Below, in pieces: positions 26,853 to 36,260 of a stretch of 64,000 nucleotides of DNA (position 1 is its first letter; each line of letters begins with the position of its first letter). Position numbers and translations under genes: made by a program. The notes beneath the pieces were generated by a model. The model searched no databases. It was not told the DNA's origin and saw only the letters and a program-made list of their open reading frames with translations. Location: assembly GCA_963710275.1 (NCBI GenBank), contig CAVPZS010000008.1:1054001-1118000 (forward strand). The letters are read 5' to 3'. This DNA comes from Rhodoblastus sp963710275. Its GTDB lineage: Bacteria; Pseudomonadota; Alphaproteobacteria; Rhizobiales; Beijerinckiaceae.

Positions 26853-28414
26853 TCACGACGGATCGGACGAGAGCGCCAGGAAATGCGTGTTGTCGCCGGA
26901 CTTCACCCGCAGCAGCACGGCGCGGCGGCCTTCCTTTTTCGCCTGCTCCAGAGCCTTGACCACATCGTCCGGTCCAGCGACCGGCTTGCCGCCGGCGTCG
27001 AGGATCACATCGCCGGCGTGCAGGCCCTTTTGCGCCGCCGAGCCCTCCGGATCGAGATCGGTCACAACCGCGCCTTCCTTGCCGGCGCCGGGAACGTCCG
27101 ACGGCGGCCGACAGCGACAGGCCGAAGCCGGCGAGCGCCGTCTTGGCGGCCTTGCCCGGGGGCAACCTCGAGCTTGGCCTCCTTGTCGTTCGGCAACTGC
27201 CCGAGTTTCACGCTGGCGGTTTTTTCGGCGCCGTTATGAAGATAGCTCAAGTTCCGCCGTGGCGTTGGGTCCGAGGCCTGCGATCTTGCGCGACAATTCG
27301 CGCGGACCGTCGATCTGTCTCGCCATTGACGCCGGTGATGACGTCGCCGGAGGCGATTCCGGCGGCGGCGGCCGGCGTGTTGGGCTGCGGTCTGCGCCAC
27401 CAGCGCGCCATGGGTCGATTTCAGCCCGAGGCTTTCCGCGATTTCCTGGGTCACCGGCTGGATCTGCACGCCGATATAGCCGCGCGTCACCGACCCCTTC
27501 TCCTTCAGCGCGCCAATCACGTCCTTGGCCACTTCCGAGGGGATGGCGAAGCCAATGCCGACGCTGCCGCCCGAGGGCGAATAGATCGCGGTATTGACGC
27601 CGACGACCTCGCCCTTGGAGTTGAAGGTCGGGCCGCCGGAATTGCCGCGATTGACCGCCGCGTCGATCTGCAGGAAATCGTCATAAGGGCCCAGAACCGA
27701 TGTCGCGTCCCCGCGCTGAGACGATGCCGGCCGTCACCGTGCCGCCGAGCCCGAAGGGATTGCCGACCGCGATCACCCAGTCGCCGACGCGCGGCATGGT
27801 GTCCGCGAATTGCACGTAAGGGTAGGGTCCGGGTTCAGTGATCTTCAGAAGCGCCAGATCGGTCTTCTTGTCCACGCCGATGATTTTCGCCGTTCACTAT
27901 CTTGCCGCCTTCCAGCGTCAGGGTCTCGTCGGTCGCGTTTTCGACCACGTGGTTGTTGGTGACGACATAGCCGTCGCTGGAAATGATGAAGCCGGAGCCG
28001 AGCGCCTGGCCCTTGTGCGGGTGCTGCGGCTGGCATGCCGTTCGGGCCGCCGAAGCGCTTGAAGAAACGATAGAGCGGGTCGTCGGGCGACAGCGGGGGC
28101 ATGCCCGGAGGCAGGCCTTCGCCGCCAAGGCCCGGATCGTCGTTCTCGGCCTTTTCGACCACATTGACCTTGACCGCGACCACCGCGCCCTTCACCCGGT
28201 CGACCATGTCTGCGAAGGAGGCCGGGCCGACGAAATTCATGCCCTGAGTGACCGGCGCTTCGGCATGGGCGGGAAGAAGCGCGAGGCTGCCGGCTGTCCC
28301 GGCGAGCGCTGCGGCGCCGACCGCGCCGAGCAGCAGCGTGCGCACAGGCGGCCGCCGCTTCTCTCGGAAGGGCGAAACATTGGAATTTGACTGTGGCGCG
28401 GACCGGTTCGGCAT
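26853..28414 (-). pseudogene. degP: DegP/HtrA-type periplasmic serine protease, split by about eight single-base frameshifts
   Basis: Read across frames this is a complete Do-family protease/chaperone: signal-anchor region (RTLLLGAVGAAALAGTAGSLALLPAHA), then the catalytic His (SDGYVVTNNHVV), Asp (DKKTDLALLKI) and Ser (AAVNRGNSGGPT), then two PDZ regions ending LRVKSGDNTHFLALSSDPS. The frame changes near 28033, 27887, 27694, 27383, 27308, 27262, 27165 and 27099. Each change is explained by one extra base, several of them in homopolymers, and the protein sense is conserved on both sides. This looks more like uncorrected sequencing insertions than decay. Located between an XRE gene and a response regulator. 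Confidence 0.8.
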
Positions 28415-28544
28415 TGGGTGCTCCCTTGGCGTGGCGAAATGCGGGCGACGAATCTCACCGCCTTTTCGTTTGCGAATATGGGGACCGCCGACTTACGCCG
28501 CTGTTTCGGGAGGATGAATTTTTCGTAATTTTACCGGAATGGAT

Positions 28545-29045
28545 TCAAAGCATGGACGGCGCGTCGCAGCCGGCCGGACCCGGCTTGGACGAACCGGGCC
28601 CGCATGGCGGCAACTTATCCGTGGCGAATTCCGCCTCGATCTTGCGCAAGATCGTGGTGACCGGCGAGTTTCGCAGCCGGGCCGCCTCGGCGAGAGCGGC
28701 AAGCTTGGCGCTGAGGTCGCCAGCGTCGGCCATGGCGGGAGCCGCTTCTTTGACCAGGGCCACAAAGTCCTGCATCCGCTCGGAAGACCGGACGCCGGTC
28801 TCGGTGGCGGGACCGTTGAAAGTCATTTCGGCGAAGAAGAACGACGGCCGCACTTCGAAAATCCGGCAGATTTCGAGCAGCCGGCCCGCGCCAATGCGCT
28901 CGAAGCCGCCTTCATATTTCTTGACCTGGTGCAATGAGACGCCGAGCGCGGCGGCCAGTTGCGTCTGGCTCATGTCGCGAAACATCCGGGTGCGGCGAAC
29001 CCGCATGCCGATATGTTTGTCGATGGAATTTGTCGACTTGGCCAT
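28545..29045 (-). CDS. XRE-family helix-turn-helix regulator
   Basis: About 166 residues starting MAKSTNSIDKHIG. The HTH (GMRVRRTRMFRDMSQTQLAAALGVSLHQVKKYEGGFERIGAGRLLEICRIFEV) is of the Cro/CI type common in Hyphomicrobiales, followed by PSFFFAEM and a C-terminal helical region of about 80 residues. Its layout matches the second XRE gene at 60379-60837. It lies between ccmH and degP on the same strand. An imperfect palindrome lies about 90 bases upstream. Target genes are unknown. Confidence 0.82.
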   Translation of the reverse strand: MAKSTNSIDKHIGMRVRRTRMFRDMSQTQLAAALGVSLHQVKKYEGGFERIGAGRLLEICRIFEVRPSFFFAEMTFNGPATETGVRSSERMQDFVALVKEAAPAMADAGDLSAKLAALAEAARLRNSPVTTILRKIEAEFATDKLPPCGPGSSKPGPAGCDAPSML

Positions 29046-29392
29046 CCGATTGAATTCCGATGCGAGTTGCCAGAACGCCTTTACAGCCGATGACAAGGCC
29101 TCCAAAAAGAAGCAAAGGCAGACCGTCATACGTCAACGGACAATATTATCCGAATATCTTGGCTTGTCAAAAGCCGCGTTGCTTCCTCACGTCACTGCGG
29201 AGCGCCAAACAAAGCAGTGTTTTCCGAAATCTTCTGACACGCGCGTCAATGCAAAATGCGTCTTGTATCCGCCACAGATACTAAATGAAAAAGTCACGCG
29301 CGCTGATTCGACCTAACTTACTGAAAAACCGTGAAATTTTTTCCGGATGTTCAGCAGGGGGCGGCGCAGGGATCGTCGCAGCAAGGAAAGCG
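29046..29392. other. Gene-free stretch between XRE gene and ccmH
   Basis: 347 bases of lower GC content than the flanks. I see no convincing gene on either strand: the short open frames have no family-like sequence and no ribosome binding site. It should contain the promoter of the leftward XRE gene. The only structured element seen is the near-palindrome at 29137-29152. Confidence 0.5.
29137..29152. promoter_or_regulatory. Near-perfect 16-bp palindrome upstream of the XRE gene
   Basis: CGGACAATATTATCCG is an inverted repeat with a single mismatched pair, centred about 100 bases upstream of the XRE start. XRE dimers bind such operators, so autoregulation is possible, though the distance is rather large. 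Inference only. Confidence 0.35.
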
Positions 29393-29875
29393 TCAGCCTT
29401 GCGCGCCGCCGGCCGGATCGGAAAGCAGGCTTTGCAGCTTTTCGCTTTCATCGACCGACAGCGGCGCGGCCGGCGTCTCGACGCGCCCGCGCCTGCCGCG
29501 GCTGGACGCGAAAATCGCGCCCGCGCCCAGCGCCAGCAGCGCGAAGGGCGACAGCCAGAGCAACAAGGTATCCCAGGCGAAAGGCGGCTTAAGGAGGATG
29601 AAATTGCCATAGCGCGCCACGAGAAAGGCGCGAATCTGCCCGTCGCTTTCGCCGGCCTTCAAATGCTCGCGCACGAGGATGCGCAAGTCCTTCGCCAGGG
29701 ACGCGTCGGAATCGTCGATCGACTGATTCTGGCAAACCAGGCAGCGCAGGTCGGCGGAAATCTTGCGCGCCCTTTGTTCAAGCTTCGTATCGGGCAGGAC
29801 TTCGTCCGGCTGCACGGCGAGGGCCGGCGCCGACAACAGCGACAGGGCGAGCAAGGCGGCCAGACGCGCTTTCAT
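29393..29875 (-). CDS. ccmH: Cytochrome c-type biogenesis protein CcmH
   Basis: 160 residues: signal peptide (MKARLAALLALSLLSAPALA), the redox motif LRCLVCQNQSI with Cys45 and Cys48, and one C-terminal transmembrane helix (LLLWLSPFALLALGAGAIFA). It reduces apocytochrome c or passes electrons to it for haem ligation in the periplasm together with CcmF. Last gene of the ccmI-E-F-H block, 4 bases after ccmF. Confidence 0.93.
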   Translation of the reverse strand: MKARLAALLALSLLSAPALAVQPDEVLPDTKLEQRARKISADLRCLVCQNQSIDDSDASLAKDLRILVREHLKAGESDGQIRAFLVARYGNFILLKPPFAWDTLLLWLSPFALLALGAGAIFASSRGRRGRVETPAAPLSVDESEKLQSLLSDPAGGAQG

Positions 29876-29879
29876 CGAC

Positions 29880-31859
29880 TCAGCTCGCCATCTGCGCGTC
29901 GGCGGGAATTTTCGCCCGCCGGGCGACGCCGACCCGCAACCGCCGGTCGGCCAGCGACAGCGCGCCGCCGAAGGCCATGACCAGGGCGCCGAGCCAGATC
30001 AGGGAAACCAGCGGTTTCCAGTAAAGCCGGGCGTCAATCGTCCCATTGTCGTTCTGGTCGGCGATGCTGACATAGACTTGGCCAAGATTCAGAGTGACGA
30101 TGCCCGCCTGCGAGGTCGCCATGCGCCGGGTGGTGAAGAAACGTTTCGCCGGCGCCAGCAGCGCCACGATCTCGCCGTCGCGCTTGACGCTCATATGGGC
30201 GACGGCCTCCTTGTAATTGGGGCCGAGGTCGGACGTCATGCCCAGAACTTCGAGCTGATACGGGCCGACCTGATAGGCTTCGCCCGTTTTCATCGCCACG
30301 ATCTTTTCCGCGCCCCATCCGGTGGCGGCGAGGCCGAGCAGCGTGACCCCGAGCCCCGCATGGGCGAAAGCCGCGCCCCAGGCCGAGAGCGGCAACCCCT
30401 TGGCGCGGCCGAACGCGTTGCTGGACGCGCGCAGTCCGGCCGGGAAAATGCGCCCGAAAATTTCGGCAAACGAGCCCACGATCAGATAGACGGCGACGCC
30501 GGCGCCAATGAAGGCCAGCGTGGGCGCGCCCTGGACGGCGAAGAAGATCGCCATGGCGAGGAAGCCGCAGGCCGCGGCGAAAAACAGCCTTTGCGCCGCG
30601 CCGAGCAGGTCGCCGCGCTTCCACGCCAGCATCTGTCCGATCGGCATGAGCAGGAACAAGGGCGCGAAAAGCGGGCCGAAGGTCAGGTTGAAGAAGGGCG
30701 CGCCGACCGAAATCTTGTCGCCGTTCCAGGCCTCCAGCGCCAGAGGGTAGAGCGTGCCGACGAAAACGGCGGCGCAGGCGGCCGTCAGCAAGAGGTTGTT
30801 CAGCACCAGCGCGCCTTCGCGAGAGACCGGCGCGAACAGGCCGCCCTGCGACAGGGTCGATGCGCGCAGCATGAACAGGAATAGCGAGCCGCCGATGAAC
30901 ACCACGAGGATGGCCAGGATGAACAGGCCGCGTTGCGGATCGCTGGCGAAGGCGTGGACCGAGGTCAGCACGCCCGAGCGGACCAGAAAAGTGCCGAGCA
31001 GCGACAGTGAAAAGGCAAGGATGGCCAGGAAGATCGTCCAGATCTTCAGCGCCTCGCGCTTTTCCATCACCGCGGCGGAATGCAGCAGCGCCGTTCCGGC
31101 CAGCCAGGGCAGCAGCGAGGCATTTTCGACCGGATCCCAGAACCAGAAGCCGCCCCAGCCCAGCGTGTAATAGGCCCAGTAGGAGCCCATCGCGATGCCC
31201 AGCGTCAGAAAACACCAGGCGGCGAGCGTCCAGGGCCGGATGAAACGGGCGAAGGCGGCGTCGATGCGGCCCCCGATCAAGGCGCCGGCGGCGAGCGAAA
31301 ATACGATCGAGAAGCCGACATAGCCGAGGTAGAGCAGCGGCGGATGGATGGCGAGTCCCGGGTCCTGCAGGATCGGATTGAGATCTGAGCCTTCGAGCAG
31401 CGGCGGCGACAAGCGGGCGAAGGGATTTGAGGTCAGCAGGATGAACAGCAGGAAGGCGGCGCCGAGGAAGCCCTGCACCGACAGCGAATCGGCGAGCAGG
31501 CGCGGCGGGATGGCGCGCGAAAAAGCCGCCATGGCGGCGCCGCTCAGGGTGAGGATCAACACCCAGAGCATCATCGAGCCCTCGTGATTGCCCCAGACGC
31601 CGGCGATCTTGTAAATCATCGGCTTGGTCGAATGGGAATTCTCGACCACATTGGCCAGCGAAAAATCCGACACGACATGGGCGTAGGTCAGCGCCGCGTA
31701 AGACAGCGCGACCAGGGCGAACTGCGTCAATGCGACGGGCCGGGCCAGCGCCATCAGCCGCGCGTCGCGCGCCCGCGCGCCCCAGAACGGCAAAACTGTC
31801 TGCATCAGCGCCAACGCCAGCGCCAGCACCAGCGCGTAATGGCCTGTCTCGACGATCAT
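29880..31859 (-). CDS. ccmF: Haem lyase subunit CcmF
   Basis: 659 residues, polytopic membrane protein. The tryptophan-rich haem-handling signature GWGGFWFWDPVENASLLPWL is present, with conserved His residues in flanking loops (GVWGNHEGSMMLW; IHPPLLYLGYVGFS). CcmF receives haem from holo-CcmE and joins it to the CXXCH of apocytochrome c. Its start overlaps the ccmE stop by 4 bases. Confidence 0.95.
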   Translation of the reverse strand: MIVETGHYALVLALALALMQTVLPFWGARARDARLMALARPVALTQFALVALSYAALTYAHVVSDFSLANVVENSHSTKPMIYKIAGVWGNHEGSMMLWVLILTLSGAAMAAFSRAIPPRLLADSLSVQGFLGAAFLLFILLTSNPFARLSPPLLEGSDLNPILQDPGLAIHPPLLYLGYVGFSIVFSLAAGALIGGRIDAAFARFIRPWTLAAWCFLTLGIAMGSYWAYYTLGWGGFWFWDPVENASLLPWLAGTALLHSAAVMEKREALKIWTIFLAILAFSLSLLGTFLVRSGVLTSVHAFASDPQRGLFILAILVVFIGGSLFLFMLRASTLSQGGLFAPVSREGALVLNNLLLTAACAAVFVGTLYPLALEAWNGDKISVGAPFFNLTFGPLFAPLFLLMPIGQMLAWKRGDLLGAAQRLFFAAACGFLAMAIFFAVQGAPTLAFIGAGVAVYLIVGSFAEIFGRIFPAGLRASSNAFGRAKGLPLSAWGAAFAHAGLGVTLLGLAATGWGAEKIVAMKTGEAYQVGPYQLEVLGMTSDLGPNYKEAVAHMSVKRDGEIVALLAPAKRFFTTRRMATSQAGIVTLNLGQVYVSIADQNDNGTIDARLYWKPLVSLIWLGALVMAFGGALSLADRRLRVGVARRAKIPADAQMAS

Positions 31860-32329
31860 TTGGGCGCTCCACTTGCGGTCTTTGCGCCGGCCGGCCCGGT
31901 TTCCTGCCAGGTGCCCTGCTTCTTCAGGGCGTCGGCGACTTCGCGCGGCATGTAGCGCTCGTCATGCTTGGCGAGGATGTTGTCAGCCTTGAACACGCCC
32001 GCCCTGTCCAGCGAGCCCTCCGCCACCACGCCCTGCCCTTCCCTGAACAGGTCGGGTAACAGGCCCGCATAGGCGACGGGAACGTCGTGGTTGCCGTCGG
32101 TGACGTCGAAGGTGATGCTCTTGCCGTCGAGATGAACGAGGGTGCCGGTTTTCACCAGCCCGCCGATGCGGAGCCTGACGCCGGGACCGACGTGCTTTTC
32201 CGCCATTTCGGTCGGGCCGTAGAAGAAAACGACATTGTCGCGCAGCGCAAACAGCACCAAACCGACCGCAAGGCCGAGCGTGGCGAGCGCCGAAGAGATC
32301 AAGGCCAGCCGTTTTTGCTTGCGCGTCAT
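31856..32329 (-). CDS. ccmE: Haem chaperone CcmE
   Basis: 157 residues: one N-terminal transmembrane anchor (LALISSALATLGLAVGLVLFAL) and a periplasmic OB-fold. The haem-binding motif HDERY (His122 covalently binds haem, Tyr126 is the axial ligand) is intact in ILAKHDERYMP. It overlaps ccmI (4 bases) and ccmF (4 bases), so the four genes are translationally coupled. Confidence 0.95.
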   Translation of the reverse strand: MTRKQKRLALISSALATLGLAVGLVLFALRDNVVFFYGPTEMAEKHVGPGVRLRIGGLVKTGTLVHLDGKSITFDVTDGNHDVPVAYAGLLPDLFREGQGVVAEGSLDRAGVFKADNILAKHDERYMPREVADALKKQGTWQETGPAGAKTASGAPK

Positions 32330-33445
32330 TCCACCCTCAATCCCAGTTCCTGCGCCAGGGTGGCGAGTTTGGTCTGCGCCGCCGTATCGGCCGCGAGCGC
32401 CTTGCGCGCGTCGGCCAGCGCGCCCTGCGCCTTGTCCGGTTCATTCAACACCTTATAGGCGCGAATGAGGCGCATCCATTCGTCGGCGTCTCCGCCTTTG
32501 GCGGCCAGGCGCTGAGCCAACCTCTCGACCATGGCGTTGATGGTCTTCTGCTGCTCGTCCTGCGGCTGGGCGGCGACCGCCGCCGCGGCGCCCGGCGGCG
32601 TTTCAGCCGACGCGGGCGACCCGCCCTCGACCGGCGCATCGAGCATGGCTAATTTTTCCGCCACGGCGGCCTTGAGGGCCGACTTGCCGGGAAGCTCCGC
32701 CAGCATCGCCATCCAGATCTCGCGCGCCTTGTCGCGCTCGTCATGCTGCGCGGCGGCGAGGCCGAGGAAATAACGCGCTTCCATGTTCCCGGGTTCGAGC
32801 TTCAGCGCGTGGTCGATCTGGACCTCGGCCTCGGGCGAAATCACGCCCTCGGAGACGTAAATCATCGCCTCGGCGAGTTCGACCAGACGTTTCGGAGTTT
32901 CCCCCAGCAGGCGGATGGCTGCCTCCCGCGCATGGACGGCGTCGTCGTAGCGGCCCAGGCGCAGATAGACCGGCGCGACGACTTCATAGGCGCGACCGTC
33001 GTCCGGATGAGCCTTGATATGCGCCTCGATCTTGCCCACGGCCACCGCAATGTCCATTTTCGCTGGCGACGCATCGAGACGCGCCTGGAGGGGCATGTCA
33101 GGCAAGTCGGGATGGCCGACCCTGGAATAGAGGCCCAGAGCGATGCCCGGCACCAGCGCCAGCGCCAGCGCAGCGGCAATCATTCGCCCGCGAGACGATC
33201 TCAGGGCCGCCGACTTCGTCTGGCGCCACGGCGATCAGGCGCCGCGCGGCCAGGGCCTTTGCCGCCTGCGCCTGATCTGCATCAATAGCGCCGCGCGAAA
33301 GTTCGGCGTCGATCTCGGCGATCTGGGCGCGATAAAAGGCGACGTCGGCAGCGTCCTCGCGCGCGTTCGGCGCAGGACGCGACAGGGGCCAGAGGATACT
33401 GAACAGCGCGAAGCAGGTCAGCGCGGCGAAAGCGAGCCATATCAT
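32326..33445 (-). pseudogene. ccmI: Cytochrome c biogenesis protein CcmI, interrupted by one frameshift
   Basis: The first part (MIWLAFAALTCFALFSILWPL, then AFYRAQIAEIDAELSRGAIDADQAQAAKALAARRLI) is the N-terminal helix and leucine-zipper-like loop of CcmI. The second part, in another frame, begins with the second helix (MIAAALALALVPGIALGLYSR) and carries TPR repeats for apocytochrome binding. The junction is at 33187-33189, where one surplus C in a CCC run explains the shift. Two genes cannot be excluded, but the canonical CcmI has both helices in one chain, so a sequencing insertion is the simpler reading. Confidence 0.8.
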
Positions 33446-33455
33446 GCGGGGAGCT

Positions 33456-34802
33456 TTAGCTTTTTCCCGTGGCCAAAGAAAGGGCCGTCTCGCCGGGAGC
33501 GAGCGAAACGGCAAGTTCCTCGCCGTCCGCCGTCGCGGTCAAGTTGCCCGGAACCAGCCAGAGCACGGGCAGGATAGCGGCGTAGACCACTGTTGTCATC
33601 ACCACGCAGACGTCGAAACCGCCGGCGCTTTCGTAAAGCGCCGTGCCCAGCACGTCGCCGAAGCGCGTGGCGATGTAATAGAGGCCGGTGGACATCATCA
33701 GCACCGTGCCTTGCAGCCCGGGCGGACAGGAGCGGATCAGCAGGTCGAGATAGGCGGCGTTGGCCATGCCGCCCATCAGGCCGATGGGAACGGCCGCGAG
33801 CATCGCGCCCTTGACCGAGGAGATGAACAGCAAGGGCGCAAATTGCGGAACAGCGACGAGCGTGCCCCACAGCAGCAGGGTCTTCAGGGGAAAACGCCGG
33901 CAAAGCAGCCCGTACAACATGAAAGTCGGAATATAACTGCCCCAGTAGACGGCGTTCCATTCGCCCCATTCGCCATCCGTGGCGTGGAAGAAATTCTGCA
34001 AGTGATATTGCAGCGGCGTCGAGGCGCCCGGATTGAAGTTCCACAACAGCCAGATCGCCAGGGCGGGATAGATCGGCCAATGCTTCGACAGCCGTTTCAG
34101 ATCCGCCAGCGGGCGATGCGCGGCCGGGTCTTCATGATGGACGTTGTCATAGACCACGCCGGGCCGCCAAAAGGCGTAAAGCGCCATCGCCGCCATCAGG
34201 GCGGCGCCGGAAAGAAACATGATTCGCGCCGCGGCGTCGGGATCGCTGGCCTCGAGGACATCGCTGAAAAAGCCCCCCAGCAGCAAGGCCGCCACGGTCG
34301 GAAGCGTTGAAAAAATCGACCAGACGGCGCTGACGCGGCCGGACATGACGTGCTGTTGCGCCAAGGTCGAGGAGAGGCCGTTCTGGGCGCTGACGACAAA
34401 GAGGAAGGCCGTGGTCAAGGCCAGGGTCGCCACGAGCAAAGACGGCGCCGTGACGGGCGTAAAGGCGAAGACCAGGTTGAGCGCCGCGCCGAGCGCGCCG
34501 AAAACGACCATGTAGCCTCGATCGCGGAGCCCGAAGGGGTGCCAGCTGTCGCGGACGAAGCCGAACAGGGCGGCGAGATAGAGCGGCAGGCCGGAAAGAA
34601 CGCGAAAAGCGGCCATGTCATGCGCCTGCAATTGCAACTTGTTCTTGAGCAGGAAGGAAACGGGGAGGTTGAGCAGGCCTTCGTTCGGATCGCCGAAGCC
34701 GAGGATGACCGCCAACGCGGCCAGCCAGGCGAAGATGCGCCAGCGCGCGGAGGGCGGCAGGTCTGTCGGCGCGATCCTGCGCGGCTCAAGTTCGGATGTC
34801 AT
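33456..34802 (-). CDS. MFS transporter, copy 1
   Basis: 448 residues with about 12 hydrophobic helices. Motifs: FGDPNEGLLNLPVSFLLKNKLQLQAHDMAAFRVLSGLPLYLAALFGFVRD near the N-terminus and LLIRSCPPGLQGTVLMMSTGLYYIATRFGDVLG in the second half. It is a close paralogue of the transporter at 36261-37586. I cannot name the substrate; the 'FFLKNKL...H' opening is shared with an uncharacterised proteobacterial branch. It runs into ccmI 10 bases downstream of its stop. Confidence 0.8.
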   Translation of the reverse strand: MTSELEPRRIAPTDLPPSARWRIFAWLAALAVILGFGDPNEGLLNLPVSFLLKNKLQLQAHDMAAFRVLSGLPLYLAALFGFVRDSWHPFGLRDRGYMVVFGALGAALNLVFAFTPVTAPSLLVATLALTTAFLFVVSAQNGLSSTLAQQHVMSGRVSAVWSIFSTLPTVAALLLGGFFSDVLEASDPDAAARIMFLSGAALMAAMALYAFWRPGVVYDNVHHEDPAAHRPLADLKRLSKHWPIYPALAIWLLWNFNPGASTPLQYHLQNFFHATDGEWGEWNAVYWGSYIPTFMLYGLLCRRFPLKTLLLWGTLVAVPQFAPLLFISSVKGAMLAAVPIGLMGGMANAAYLDLLIRSCPPGLQGTVLMMSTGLYYIATRFGDVLGTALYESAGGFDVCVVMTTVVYAAILPVLWLVPGNLTATADGEELAVSLAPGETALSLATGKS

Positions 34803-34837
34803 GCAGCGGTCTCCGGCTCCCCGGATATGCGACGGAA

Positions 34838-35295
34838 TTACCCTGCCCTGTCAATGCGCTTTCGCTCAAGGGTTGTAGTCGCAGCCGCCGCCGTTATAGC
34901 CAAGCCCATGATCGAAGAGGATGTGCATGCCGCACCGCGGGGAGCGCTGATCGGGACGCTGCAAGCAAGGCGTTCCGGCGCATTGACTTTGGCGAGCCAG
35001 GCATGGCCGGCAAAGGTATCGAAACCCTTGACGCCGCCGGGCTGGATCCAGTCGCTCATCGGCGTCAGCCCGCCCCTGAAATCGGCCCAGTAAATCCGCA
35101 TGGGGCGCCGGGTGTCATTGAAAAACTTGATCCAGAAGGGCAAGGACCGATCCATTGCGCGTCGCGCACGCTCCAGCCCGTCAGGGGACGGAGCTTGCAA
35201 GCCGGAGCGGCCGCGGCAGGAATGGAAATCGCGTTGGCGAGGCCCGCCGTAAGGACAGGGAAAAACGCGTGAAGGCGCGTGGAATTATCCGCCAC
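34838..35295 (-). pseudogene. Secreted VHL-beta-domain-like protein, probably frameshifted
   Basis: One frame gives an N-terminal signal peptide from a GTG at 35295 (TRLHAFFPVLTAGLANAISIPAAAA, then PACKLRP). Another frame gives PFWIKFFNDTRRPMRIYWADFRGGL and GVKGFDTFAGHAWL, which resembles the beta domain of von Hippel-Lindau-type proteins found as small secreted bacterial proteins (I-x-F-x-N, RIYW-x-D, TFAGHAW). The shift lies near 35145. A third frame ends in a plausible GYNGGGCDYNP tail at 34866, so a second shift is possible. Function unknown. It is downstream of the SH3-like gene, overlapping its stop. Confidence 0.5.
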
Positions 35296-35614
35296 AATTG
35301 ATCACGCCGGACTGAGACCAGCCGGTCCTGGAGTTGCGCGTCCTGACATGGAGCCAGATGCGGGCAAATTCGGCGTCCGTGTTCGGGAAGGCCACGAAGG
35401 GGCCAAACTGCTTTCCTCCGAGGATCTTTACCGGGGTCTCGATGGGAAGTTTCAAAAGGACGGGCGAAGCGACGTCGGGCGCGGAACGGATGTCCGCCTC
35501 CTGGTTGGTCAGGCAATCGAGTCCGGTAAATTCCCCGATCATGGTCCGCTCGGTGGCAGAGGCGCCGCCAGACGCAATGGCGGCGGCGATCGCCAGGGCA
35601 ACGCGGACATTCAT
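35285..35614 (-). CDS. Small secreted SH3-like domain protein
   Basis: About 109 residues from MNVRVALAIAAAIASGGASA (signal peptide, cleavage near ASA-T). The mature part (ADIRSAPDVASPVLLKLPIETPVKILGGKQFGPFVAFPNTDAEFARIWLHVRTRNSRTGWSQSGVI) has the R-S-x-P...V-L...G-x...G-W pattern of bacterial SH3b domains, which bind cell-wall or protein ligands. Two cysteines (LDCLT, INCGG) could form a disulfide. Periplasmic by inference; function unknown. Confidence 0.65.
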   Translation of the reverse strand: MNVRVALAIAAAIASGGASATERTMIGEFTGLDCLTNQEADIRSAPDVASPVLLKLPIETPVKILGGKQFGPFVAFPNTDAEFARIWLHVRTRNSRTGWSQSGVINCGG

Positions 35615-35702
35615 TCCAATCATCATTCCCCCTGGGGCGGCCTCAGTGGACTAGAGATGAGTGGAATGGTCAAGCAGTCGATCGCTTTTCAATGGTTTGG
35701 TT

Positions 35703-36077
35703 TCATCGGCAGATGCAGCGATGGGGCCTGGGACGCTTCGGCGCGCAATGACGCGCGATTCCGTGACGATGGACGGCGACATTGTGATGGATGACAGCAT
35801 GGCGCCGGGCGACGATTTTATGGCGCGCAGGGGCATGACGACAATATTGTGGACGTTCGTCATGGTAAGCCGCCTGCTGCCAATAGTAGCGCGGACCACA
35901 ATCGACATATTCCGGGAAATGCCCGACGTCGTGGTTCTCCCGGTAGAGCCCGCCCCAGCCGTGAACGCCGCCATAGTCGGCATTGCCATCCTCCGAGGCC
36001 CAGGCAGGCTGAGGCTGAGCGGAGAAAAGGATAGCGGTCAGGGCGGCGACCATGAACGAGCAGAACGCGTTGCGCAT
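35703..36077 (-). CDS. Small secreted His/Arg-rich protein
   Basis: About 124 residues starting MRNAFCSFMVAALTAILFSAQPQPAWA (signal peptide). The ATG at 36077 has AGGAG seven bases upstream, which settles the start. The mature part is rich in His, Arg, Tyr and Trp (YGGVHGWGGLYRENHDVGHF, then many H/R residues such as RHAVIHHNVAVHRHGIARH) and has three cysteines. Composition suggests metal binding or a basic surface protein, but no family is recognised. It is transcribed away from the MFS copy 2 terminus with about 180 gene-free bases between. Confidence 0.6.
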   Translation of the reverse strand: MRNAFCSFMVAALTAILFSAQPQPAWASEDGNADYGGVHGWGGLYRENHDVGHFPEYVDCGPRYYWQQAAYHDERPQYCRHAPARHKIVARRHAVIHHNVAVHRHGIARHCAPKRPRPHRCICR

Positions 36078-36260
36078 ACGAAAAAGCTCCTGGCGTCGAT
36101 GCAAAAAAACGGCGGCTGGAGCCAACCGTAGCTCAAATCCGTTTCCATATTGTTTTGCCTTCCCGAATTTCAAAGGCGCAACAACTTCCGCAAGGTCATC
36201 ATCGACGCCAGAAAGATGATATTCAACTTGTAACGTCGCGAAACTACTTTGAAAACTCGT

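Noticed and set aside
29046..29392. Possible small genes between the XRE gene and ccmH
   Set aside because: The short frames lack ribosome binding sites and recognisable sequence; the region is better explained as promoter DNA.
30034..31872. 612-residue open frame overlapping ccmF in another frame
   Set aside because: The ccmF frame has the complete CcmF protein with its WWD motif. The other frame is Arg/Ala/Pro-rich shadow translation common at high GC.
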